Assembly (NCBI GenBank): GCA_028673005.1
Contig: CM054114.1
Location: forward strand, 26,774,869 to 26,838,868
Reading direction: 5' to 3'
Length of the DNA: 64,000 bases
Source of the DNA: Tanypteryx hageni
Lineage: Eukaryota; Arthropoda; Insecta; Odonata; Petaluridae
The stretch's first letter is position 1. The number at the start of each line of letters is the position of its first letter. Below are positions 46,745-57,398 of the stretch, in pieces. The notes under the pieces were generated by a model. It searched no databases and was not told the DNA's origin. It worked only from the letters and a program-made list of their open reading frames with translations. The position numbers and the translations under genes were made by a program.

Positions 46745-46965
46745 GGAGAGCGAAATTACTATGCCGCCACCACGGAGGGGGAGGGGTGGAGGGAGGGGGG
46801 GGCCAAGGGTCTGGGGGCCAGCGACATATGCCCAGGAAAGGGGGGTGTACCCGGTGCAAATAACCGGGGCCTGTGACTTATTCTTAGAGATGCCCGAACT
46901 CGAGCAGTCATGTATAAACATTCCTGTGTGTCTTACAAAATCATTTTATAAAGACTGAGCAGCAG
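46745..46965 (+). repeat. GC-rich dispersed repeat, copy 2 (same orientation)
   Basis: Direct copy of the repeat at 45231-45450, about 1.5 kb apart. The downstream parts (46890-46955) are more alike than the GC-rich core, which differs by several indels. Confidence 0.65.
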
Positions 46966-47527
46966 AAACGAAAAAACTGCGATTTTGCTCTCTGAATACA
47001 TTAATCATCTTCTTAAAAACATTTCGCCATTGCTTATTTTCCTATAACACATCTAAATAAAAAAGTAAAAACTGCGATTACTAGAATGTCGGAAAATTAA
47101 AATCATTTCTCAAAGTAGATGGACAAACCATTATAATAGGATCGAATTCAGAAAGTGACAAATCAGACCAAAGGCTATTATCGCCATACCGCTTTGAAAC
47201 GTTGGATATAAGATCAAAATCTTCCTTAACATAACTTATTTTGTCTTACCAAAGAAATGTACCAAAAGAATGTTCTATTTGTCAAATATGCTATTCCTCT
47301 GTATCTTGTAAATAAAATTATATTAAAAAGTACATTATATTATGTATATATAAGCATTTTCGAAGCGATTGTAGAATGATTTTAGTATGGTTGTTTTGAA
47401 GGGGATCCATTGGAAAATTTCGCTGGGTGGCCAAGAATTTGTAGATATGCCACTGGACCCACAGCTGAAAATCTAGTGGCGCTCAAGGTGGCCAAGGTTG
47501 TGGACTTCCACGGCCAATCCCCATCAG

Positions 47528-47850
47528 GATAACAACAATAATAATGTTTATTAATTCCAATAGGTTTATACAAGCAAACACAGGAAACATAAGTTACAAT
47601 ATCAAAAGACTGCAATATTAACATTAAAAATTTCAATCCATATCACGTCCAAAGAATTCATTGATTGAATAGAAGGCTTTCTTTAAGAACTGACAGAAAA
47701 TTACTGATTTAAATTTAGCAATAGTTATACTACTACATTCTACTGAGAGCCTATTGAAAAATCTTAGGTTTAAGATGCTATAGCCATTCAGTGATTTATC
47801 AAGTCTAAGTTGTGGAACATACCGTGAAATTTTCAATTCCAAGTACCCGA
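47528..47850 (-). pseudogene. LINE 3' end fragment, reverse orientation
   Basis: The - strand frame 47842-47633 reads ILNLRFFNRLSVECS, then FLKKAFYSINEFF: the last residues of jockey/CR1-like LINE proteins, where a short (F/L)FN(K/R)LP-type block precedes a final KxFLxxKxFYSxxEF block. It is followed by a short 3' UTR and a TTATTATTGTTG tail (complement of 47529-47545). Confidence 0.65.
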
Positions 47851-49016
47851 TTCACATACAAATGTTTTTTTTTTTGCGATGATAAATTAATTAATTAATT
47901 ATAATTGGTTAATTGATTTATCGAAACAAAATCATTGCATCTTCATCCCCTTTAGTGCTTGTTATACAGGGTTATCCATTTATCAGGTAACCCATTGGTC
48001 AACGGTGCATTTTCTTCAATGAGCTAACGCCCTTGTGTGCATTCGTCCGAGACTAGTTAGTTGCACAAAGTAATTCATCTTAACTTCACTGCATTACAAA
48101 AATTATCATTTGATCCCTATGTTATAGACGAAATTCTCGAATAACCTTTTATGAATAATACTGATTTTCTTCAAAAAGTTACGGTAGTTTGACTGAAAAA
48201 GCAGCAAATATCTTCCACAACACTGATTTATAAAGGAAAAATATAGGTCCTCATTTTTTCAAGAAAATTGAGGTCTAAACACATGCTGTTACTATGGATA
48301 TCGTACATAACGAAACTTGAAGATTTTAATTACCATATGACTAATTTATCATTTTAGTAACGGTTGACTCAATCTAGCACTTTACCTTACAGCAAAAATA
48401 AGAAATATATTTAATTTGTATACTTGTTCAAAGTAAGCTTCTGCATTTAAAAGGGAATATTGTTAACATTAATAGTATCCATAAATAAAAATTTGAGAAC
48501 CCACCTTCACAAATTTATCACCGTACCTCTCCTTATAGATTAATCAAGAAATTTCTTTCTGACTAAATAGTCAATGAGAATATATCGCAACGATAAGGTC
48601 GCAGAACTCGAAAACATTCTTCAGCTGTCATTCAGTCAATCATTGTCGAAGTACTCGATGTATCGCAAGAACACATGGAGTGAACATATGAATTGTTTAA
48701 GTAAAATAATGGAAGCATATAGTTAATAATTGATTTACTACTTAATGAACAATGCCGCCAGTTAGGCTTGCTATTTGTCCGAAAAGATAACTCGTACTGA
48801 AAGCGTCGAGTTAAATGAAGTTGATTCAATTGTTTAACTTGAAAAAGCATACGGTACATATATGATCTATTTAAGTTTTCTCGTTACCTTATTTATTTTT
48901 GATCGTTATCCTTATTTGCTCTATTAGATTGTTTTGTGTTGTTGCTGTTTCTGTTTCACACAATGAAGGGGGCTTGAATCAACTTTGAGTGTGTGTAGTT
49001 TAAAATTATAGACATC
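47851..49016 (+). other. BRF1 upstream region
   Basis: Non-coding and AT-rich. The BRF1 5' UTR is probably short: GC content and open frames rise only in the last 100 bp before the ATG. No TATA box is obvious. Confidence 0.4.
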
Positions 49017-51212
49017 ATGTCTAGCAAAAAGTGCCAAAACTGTGGTTGTACAGAGATAGATACTGACCCAGCACGCGGAGATGCCGTGTGTACAAATTGC
49101 GGATCAGTTTTGGAAGATAATATAATCGTTTCTGAAGTTCAGTTTGAAGAAAATGCACATGGTGGAAGTTCGTCAATTGGTCAGTTTGTTTCATCAGATT
49201 CCAAAGGTGGAGGAGGATTTGCAGGAGGTGAGGATGCTTAGAGCTAGATTTATGGCCGTGTATGAAAGAAATTTATTTGCAATTCGTGTAATGTTGGCTG
49301 GAGAGATATTAATTTGTTAATATTATTATATTTTAGGATTTCATTCTGGCTTGGGGAAAGAATCTAGAGAAATAACTCTCCGTCTTGCTCGCAAGAGAAT
49401 TGTCAATTTAGCCCAACAGTTAAGGTACAGTAGCTTGAATTACTTTAGGTAGATAAAAAATAATATACATCTTAGATTTATTGTTCTGAGACGATCGCAA
49501 TAAATACTTTTTCATAACTAGTAGAAGTTAACCAAAATGATGAAATAGGTAATTACTTAAGTATAATATCTATACATGATTCTCGAAGCCAAACTAATCT
49601 TATTCCTTGATTCACTTATTTCATGGAGGTATCAATCAATAAAGGTGAATGAGCTTGTCTTCATTATAGTTGGAAATCACTTTTATTGTTTTTCAAGAAA
49701 AGTCATAACATTTTAAACTAAAACCATTGAAATAGAAATTTTATAATTGAGAAATTGTGTCCATAAAATATCAAATAGTTGAACATTTTCACTATTTGCT
49801 CTTTCTAACTATTGTAAAACAATACATGTGTACACCTATGCCATCTTTTCCTTTTAAATATGTTAGGAGCTACACTAGATCAGTGCTTATTTAAAGAGAT
49901 ACTTTATTGTTATATCAGCCTATTATCTGTCTGTTAGGTAATGCATTGTTTTATGGCTGTTTGATTACACTCTGATTAAAATGTTATTAATAAAGTTCTA
50001 TTAAAAATCTATTGTTGGATAATTAAATCTGTTTTTGTAGATATGACTGATGGTCATTCATAATATAATAATACATTGTGTGTACCATTATATTTGAAGA
50101 ATAGGGTAAAACCTTTTAAATATGACTGTAAAAATGAAAATTGAGTATTAGACTCATTAAATACTATGAACATATCAGGAATCTCTTATTCATTTGTGTG
50201 TTAACCAGTTTGCTTAGTTATGAAAAGATTATGTCAGGGATTTTAGGATTATCATGTATATGTGTATACATGAAATAATTTTTTTACTGCTTTAAGTGAC
50301 TTAAAAACACCTGACGTAGTAGAATGAACAGTAGTTAAAAATTAGACGTAGTATTAAAAGCTCAGTAAATTATTTTGTTTTGATTAAAAAATGAATTCGG
50401 AATTAATCTTGACTGTGTATTTCATTGGGAAATCTATAATTGGTTGTTATGGAGTGTGTTGCGATCAATTACATGTTATTAATTTTCTTTATAATTCTCC
50501 ATAATTATTTTTAAGGTTAAACCAACATTGCATAGACACTGCCTTCAACTTCTTCAAAATGGCCCTCAACAGAAATTTGACGAGAGGAAGAAAACATATG
50601 CATGTTTTAGCAGCGTGTGTTTATATGACTTGCCGTACAGAAGGGACCCCACGTATCCTTATCTAGCATTGTGCCATTTAAAGTTTCTTTCTTTGATATC
50701 ACGTGATTGCTTTGTTATAATATGAAAAGTCGACCTAATTTAACTCTTTTGGAAAGCTGATGAGTTTTCTTAGCATAAAAAGTAAGATTAATTCATGAAA
50801 TTTGCTATAAAAATATTTTTTAGAAAATAAAGCAACATTAAAGCCACTGGTAAACCAGCGCATGATGCATATTTAAGTAATTGCTGTCATATATTTTTTT
50901 AATATCATCTCTAAGGAAACTGAATGTTGCTTATGATTCTATTATTTATTTTGAAAATTTATCAAAAGATGAATGAGGTGGAAATAGACCAAATACATAA
51001 TTATATTATTTTTGTGTAATTTTTCACGAAAAAATTTTTTGTGTTAAATAAAATTTGTGTATTGAATGTTATTGGAGGTATATTATTATTCCTTAACTTT
51101 ATTGCAGACATGTTGATCGATTTCAGTGATGTCCTTCAAATTTGTGTGTACGAGTTGGGAAGAACATACCTCAGATTATCTCAAGCATTATGCATCAACA
51201 TTCCAGCTATGG
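49017..51212 (+). CDS. BRF1: Transcription factor IIIB subunit BRF1, N-terminal four exons
   Basis: BRF1 is the TFIIB-like subunit of TFIIIB that recruits RNA polymerase III to tRNA and 5S genes in the nucleus. Exons: 49017-49227, 49337-49424, 50516-50652, 51108-51212, all GT-AG with matching phases (1, 2, 1, 1), giving 180 residues. The zinc ribbon shows C6-x2-C9 and C25-x2-C28 (CQNCGC...VCTNCGS), then the glycine-rich hinge and the first cyclin repeat: [53 protein letters not shown] and [17 protein letters not shown]. The match to animal BRF1 is close throughout. Exon 4 ends at a normal donor (GTGAGC), yet the second cyclin repeat and the BRF1 C-terminal region were not found up to 64000. 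They either lie beyond the window or are missing. A BTBD6-like gene lies downstream on the other strand. Confidence 0.93.
49425..50515 (+). other. BRF1 intron 2
   Basis: AT-rich intron with no recognised element. Confidence 0.5.
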
Positions 51213-52228
51213 GTGAGCCTTTGTTTCCTTTGTATCTTTTTTAAGTGCAGTAGAAACTTGAGTATCTGGAAAAGTAAGAGCCGAGTAGTCGCAATTTTAT
51301 GATTCTTATGAAATGCCAGAAACGTTTATCAAAGGCTTTTTTTTGCTAACTATCTATGTACTATAATTGTGGAAATTAACTTGCGATAACATTTATGCAA
51401 AAATGTGAATAGCCTTGATTCCATGAAGCATGATTGGCAATTTTTAGCTTCTAACAATTTTAATAAACAGTTTCCACTTAGGATAATTTTTCATATGTGA
51501 AATTATGCGAAATTAAGATTCTCAAGGTTTTATTTTTTTTATAAATGTGCTTTGGAATATTTTCAAAAACTCAATATATTCGTTAAGTTGCAGGACTTGC
51601 TTATTTCTCTTTACAAGTGAGTTAACCAAGTAAATAATCTAATTTTTAAAAATGTATTTAGTAAATTATTGAAATCTTCACCAGAAAATTTAAATCTATG
51701 ATTGAACTTCCAAACAAATTAATTCAGAAATTTTTTAAATTAACATTTAGAATGCACTTGCCATGGTTTAATTTCAAGCATAAGCGTCACAACTCAAGAG
51801 ATATCTTTCCCTACTAATTATTAGCAAATTAGATTAACTAATACCTCAATTCAATTTATGTAATTCCGTGAAGTTGCCAACAATGTGGTAGCTCTTTCAC
51901 AGAAAATTTTTTAGTTGAAAAATCCTAAAATATTTGCATGTAGATTAATTTTTGTAGGTTAACAAAAAGACTATTTGAAATTCGATAATGAGAAAATTAA
52001 AATTCATTCTTTTAGATGTTCTTGGGTTCATATCACAAATTTGTACCATTCTAAATAATATTAAAATTAAAAATGTCTTGCGCAGATTCCCATGTTTTTC
52101 GCATGAGATAGGATGCAAAAAATTGGTGTGAAAAAACACTCCTAAAATGGAAATTTATGGGATTATCAAATTTTATTATTGTTAGTGCCCTAAATTTCAG
52201 CTTCCCATCTCTTCTGCATTATTAGTAA
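51213..52228 (+). other. Downstream of BRF1 exon 4, probable intron start
   Basis: AT-rich; no frame matching the second BRF1 cyclin repeat. Short open frames only. Confidence 0.4.
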
Positions 52229-53035
52229 CTAGGGAGATGCCCGTTGAAATTCAACGGGAAAGTTTTTTGTGAATTAAAAAATGAACAAATAAATAAATAT
52301 ACCTTGACTTTCTTTGGATGGCAAGAAAACAAACTTTAGTTCTTTTAGGCATTTGTTGTTTCAAGTCTCGAACTCCTACGATAATTCTAAGTACCTAATT
52401 TTAATATGGGAATGATTAATAATGTTCTACATTCAAATGTAATTCCTTCTTATAAATAACATAACTAATATTGTTTACATTGGTTGCTATGAAAAGAATT
52501 TCTCTCTCTCTCTGTCGTACTAATTGCAAGAGCATTCAAAGCACTTTTTCACCCATAAGGATTGAAATAACAATAGGATTTCGAGGTTTAACAATGTAAT
52601 TGGTTGGCAAGGCAACATCCCAATTAAATGCCAAGATTTCCCCAAAATATGTGAATTAAATGTTTAACATGAGAAATTTCGAACTGTAGGCAGGAAAAGA
52701 TGAACAAAATAAAAAACTTCCTAGTTTTTTCTTTAAAATGAGCTAGATCCGAAGATCATAGGTTAATTCTTTTTCATATAGATCTCAAAATAATAAAAGC
52801 CAAGTCAAAAAGGCGATTTTTACGTGTTATCATATGGGAAATAGAAATGCATACCTTGGAGTCAAACCTAGGACTTTTTTCAGATTTCTTTTCGTCGTCA
52901 TCTTACAATATGTGAATCGATCATTCCTGCCAAATATCAGAAATGTATCTTGTTCCATTATCGAGTTATTCACATTTTTATAGCATGACAGAGGGAGCCA
53001 CAAAGAGACAGAAGTAGCCTTTTATTATTGTTAGA
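52229..53035 (-). mobile_element. Non-autonomous Helitron, 807 bp, both ends defined
   Basis: On the - strand it starts TCTAACAATAATAAAAGG (5' TC at 53035-53034, preceded by A) and ends with a perfect 8-bp hairpin (CCCGTTGA, loop, TCAACGGG; 52258-52240), then CATCTCCCTAG with CTAG at 52232-52229 and a following T. TC start, hairpin, CTRR end and A-T insertion are the Helitron signature. It has no Rep/helicase frame. A TC microsatellite lies at 52500-52515. The 3' end is closely related to that of the remnant at 7145. Confidence 0.82.
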
Positions 53036-54842
53036 TTACACATTCTTTAGGGATAGAAATGGAGCACGACAAGTAATTTTTTGCACCTTAAACAAGGTTT
53101 GAAAATTACGCCTCCCTCCTAATGAAAGTATTCAGTACACAATTTTACCTCTCAAATCAGTAGTTTATTTACAATGTTACAAGTTCAAATTGTCATTTGG
53201 CATGCCCCCAAGTGTGCTGTGCCCTAGGTGAATGCTTTGCTTGCCTCTCCCTTCTCCCGGCTCGGGGTAGAATAAATATATATCTGTACACACACATACA
53301 GACATGCCTCGCTTAGCGCAAGAGAGACGTTCCGAGACATCTGTTTTCTATCTGAATTTGCGCTAAAAGAACAAACAGTTAACATAGCACTTAACCTAGT
53401 TGATTTTTACTTTTCAGAAATTTTATTATTTTTATTTTGCAACTTATATAATGATAGACCATTTTTATATTCTAATTTAAAGTCAATAAAATGAAATATA
53501 TGAAGATGATTTTTAAATAATTATTATGAACATATTGGTGTACAACAGCTTCAAAAAACTAATTCTTTATGATGGAAAAATCACAATTTTGCTATGAAAA
53601 AATGTATTATAATATAAATGAGATTTATAAAATATCATAAATATATCTCGTATATACTAGATAAAATACCTTGAGATGTTTCTAAAATTCTTCATGATTA
53701 CAAAAGCTTAACCAACAAGTTTCTTTACATCAAATTAAATCCGACAAAGGTAAACAGTTGAAGAATGGAAATATAGCTCATGTATCCACTAGAAGTTCAA
53801 ATAGTAGCATCTATACGGAAAATAATAAACCAAAGATCTTTGATGATAATTGGCCAGCGCAAAAGTAAACAAAAAAGGAACACGAGTGTTATTACGATTT
53901 ACTGGCTCTGCTGCAGCTTCAGACACAACTGTAGCATAGGTACCAACAGCAAAATAATATCAGAATAACAAATGAACAAGAAAGGAAAGGTGTACTCCAT
54001 CGTAATTTATTGTAAACATTACATTTTACTGGTAAAAAATTATTTGATAAAAAGTGTGTATTTAATTATTTGATTCAAGTTTTGTTCTCAATATTTTTCG
54101 CTCAGATGAGTATTACCAAGATGCTTGCAAGGTACGTTGTAAAATGCATGTAGGTCTTCATGTAAGGTGGTCATTATTATCGTCCAATTTTAACCAAAAT
54201 TGAAACTCACCAATGCAAAATTTCATGAAAATATGTCCAGCGGTTCCTGAGTTGAAACATGCGGATGAACGGAGATGACCTCCCTATATGCATTCACTTC
54301 GTGCAAAGAATGCATAATAACGATCACAAAAGTGTAAGTTGTCATGAACCTAATCTAATCCAATCCAAATACTTGTCTACACTGAACCCAAAGAAAAATT
54401 CAGTCACAAACCTAATCTAACCCAATCCCAAGCAGAAGCCCATCCAAAGTGAACCCAACCCTACAAATCTCAACAGTTACGTTAACAAGTTTAAAAGTTC
54501 GAATGTTAGCTTCACTGCAAAACTGTGGAATTGCAGCAAACCAATGTAAAATAAATGGTGCAATATACATTGCACAAACTTTCTCATATACATATATACG
54601 TTTGGTCTCACTACAGTCTTTGGTCCGAAATTAACTGTGTGCTTGGCAATTTACTGTCAATTATGTTAATAATGCGTAGCAACAGAACCAAAGTGACTGA
54701 CACCATCAAACTCTTATGCCTAATACCTCTCACTAATAAGCGCATGGCGTTAACAGAGAAGTATGGAATTTTAGACTAGGGAATCCCTGGGTTTCCCCTC
54801 CCCTCTGATGCATGCGCTGAGTGTCTTATACAGAAATAATTC

Positions 54843-55440
54843 CACTGGATGATATATAGTCACCTTTTTGGGACATATGGCATAGTTAGTATTATTTGTG
54901 ACACCAGGCTGTGTTTGGATGGATTTTAATCAAAATCCTTAGAGCCATTTTTGAGTAAATTGAATTGTTTCAAAATATCATAGAATACAGTACCCTTAAT
55001 TGTTGCACAGTATCATTTATCTCTTTGGAATGTCTTTTTTGAATGATATTATCCATAAATATGCGATATCATTCGATTTGGTGTAACCATAAGGCTGTAG
55101 TAAGAGTTTGAATGGAATCGGGGCAGAGGCATGATGTCATTAGGCTTAGGTAAGGTAGCTTAGCATACATTATAATGTCACTGGATGGCATACAGTGTGT
55201 TCAAGAGATATATGGCTTATGCAGTATTATTTGTGACATCAGTCTCTACAATTGGTATTATTTAAATCAAATTCTCTGGAGCCATTTTTGAGTAAATAAA
55301 ATTTTTCAAAAAATCTCCAAGAATAAACTACCCTTCATTTTTGTGCATTATCATTTTTATGAAAAAAGGGTCTGCAAAAGATGATATATTGCACAAATAC
55401 GAGATATCATTCGATTTTATGTGTGTGGCAAAAACCACTT
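54843..55440 (+). repeat. Direct tandem duplication of about 336 bp
   Basis: Two units start with CACTGGATG (54843 and 55179) and share ordered blocks: GTATTATTTGTGACA, GAGCCATTTTTGAGTAAAT, TGCACA/TGCATTATCATTT and GATATCATTCGATTT (54843-55080 against 55179-55418). The offset is 336-338 bp. The units are clearly diverged, so the duplication is old. Lies inside the Tigger-like element. Confidence 0.7.
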
Positions 55441-55444
55441 TTAT

Positions 55445-55540
55445 GGACTCGGACACCTAAAACATATTTCCATCAAAATCGAATTTTTCACAATTACAAC
55501 ACTTTCTCAATATACTATGTATATGAGAATGTAAAACAGT
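55445..55540 (+). repeat. Dispersed repeat shared with 24166-24260
   Basis: Ordered blocks TATTTCCATCAAAATCGAA and ATACTATGTATATGAGAA match TATTTCCATTGAAATCTCG and ATACTACGTATATGGAGAA at 24166-24260, inside the piggyBac-like element. The copies lie in two different elements, so the block is an independent repeat or a shared ancestral part. Confidence 0.45.
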
Positions 55541-55791
55541 AACAGTGAACTAGTGAAATAGAAATAAAGCTAATAAATTTATAAATAACAGCAAATTTGT
55601 CTTTAATCAGAGTGGATTGACTATCACTGAACAAAGAGTGAAGTACGAATGAAGGTGAGAAAAATGTTGGGACCGTAGTAAAAGACTAGTATTTAGGAGC
55701 ATTATTTTTAAAATTTTCAAAAATTAAAATTTTAGTCCTGATGCCAACCGCACTAGTATATTGAAAATGCGCTAAATGAGGCATACCTGTA

Positions 55792-57398
55792 TATATGTTA
55801 GAACCAAGCAGTCTAAATAAAAGTTGATAAAAAGGAATTCATTTTCACATTTAAACAAATATATATTACACAAAATTATCAGTTGAAGCACAGTTAATGC
55901 GATGAAAACATTAATTCAGGGGTAGTTCAATCTAGCTTATGTTGCACCCATAGTTGAGGAACTCCTTATTGTTCTAAATAAATTTAGATAAATACATACA
56001 TTTTCCAATTTGAGTCCATTCTTCGCTTTTGCCTATTCTTAAGAGATTCTTGCAGTAAGGGTATGAAAATAATGCGAATTACTGTACAAAGTTTTTATTT
56101 TTCAACTCTTTAACACATTCACATGCATAATATTTACAATATTTAAATAATGAGGAAAAACTGGCTAGATTAACTTCATAGTTCAAAATATAAATTCAGC
56201 TATTTATAGATTTTTTGAGTAGGGAGTGATTTTTTTAGTGTATATATTTTTAAATATAAAATTTAGACTATAATCATCACGCTACTCAAATTTGGTGTTG
56301 TCTTCGGTAAAGTTTACCTATATCTTAAATTTTTTGGAAATATTTACAAAGTAGGCATTTGTTTAGGGCTTTGGAAAATTTTTAGTCACACTCGGAAAAA
56401 TTGCTAATTTGCCTTGTCTGGAAAGGTGAGTTAGTGAAATGTCTTATTTATGGCAATGGTAAGATTGTGAATCTTACACTAAGTGATGCATAGAGAATAT
56501 TTGTCTTTTATATGTCTTTATAAAATTATATCCTGGAATGCAGGAAATTGAATTGCAGACACGCTAAGGATTAGAGAATTGTTTAATATAAGATCTGAGG
56601 GAGAGTTGTGTGTATAACCAAAGCCAATAGAGTGCGAACCAGATTTTTTGAAGCCCTTCATATAACTTTAATGAGAAAAGTGAAAGAAATGTCTATGGAG
56701 GAAATGATGAGAAAGTCTACCAAGTAATGCACAAAATGCATTCACTATGCGAGTATGAGTATCAGTAATGGAAATGGGTAATGTTAAATATCGAATAAAT
56801 TTAGTAAAATTTAAGAAAAATCACACTGGGAATTGAAAACTTTGAATCAAGTCACTTTTATATAGTTTGCTCTCATTTAAGGCCTAAAACACTCTTACCA
56901 AAGTTTTCCACCCCTTACTAATATCTTTGAAAAAATACAACACCATTTTAATAAGATTTGCCTTGTTCCCTTGAAAATTTTTCTTGGACTGTTTAAATGT
57001 CTTCTAAAATTCCTGTATCTTCTGCCTCTTCCAATAATAACTGTTTGTAGCTTTATTCTAGGAAATGGACATTTGGTACAAACAGTGAAAGCATTCCAAA
57101 ATTAGAAAGAATTTGCCATAGAATTATTATTTATTAAGTGATAGGATTCTAATGGTATCAGTTAATAGTGCTGGTTATGCAGCACGTAAATGAGGCGATC
57201 GTTGGCTCGTCTTAATTAAACCTCACTGAAAAGCCAAACAAGAATGTGAATATATATTTTTATATATATATATTGGAAGAGGCTTTGGGTTGATAAATAA
57301 TTTCTATATTCTCCTAAGAATAATTTTACAATTCGTGTGCAGAGTAATTATCACTTGGTGAGTGAGGCATTTAAGTTCACTTGGACATTTGGAGGGAA
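55792..57398 (-). other. 3' flank and 3' UTR of the BTBD6-like gene
   Basis: AT-rich; the part just below 57399 is the 3' UTR on the - strand. No other gene recognised. Confidence 0.4.

Larger units (their letters stand above)
53299..55789. mobile_element. Tigger/pogo-like element, 2.5 kb, TA-flanked
   Basis: Inverted ends CAGACATGCCTCGCTTAGCG (left) and CAGGTATGCCTCATTTAGCG (reverse complement of right), flanked by TA on both sides (53297-53298, 55790-55791). The end sequence is of the Tigger kind (CAGnnATGCCTCG...GCGC). No transposase frame was recognised inside, so it is non-autonomous or heavily decayed. It contains a tandem duplication (54843-55440), and a stretch near 54220-54270 that looks like the tail of another repeat. 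Confidence 0.75.

Noticed and set aside
50516..50652. A frameshift in BRF1 exon 3
   Set aside because: The long open frame here (from 50528) is not the gene frame. Reading from the splice acceptor in phase gives [17 protein letters not shown] and on to the donor without any indel.
53780..54779. Short frames inside the Tigger-like element as transposase
   Set aside because: None contains HTH or DDE residues of pogo/Tigger proteins on either strand as far as I can read.
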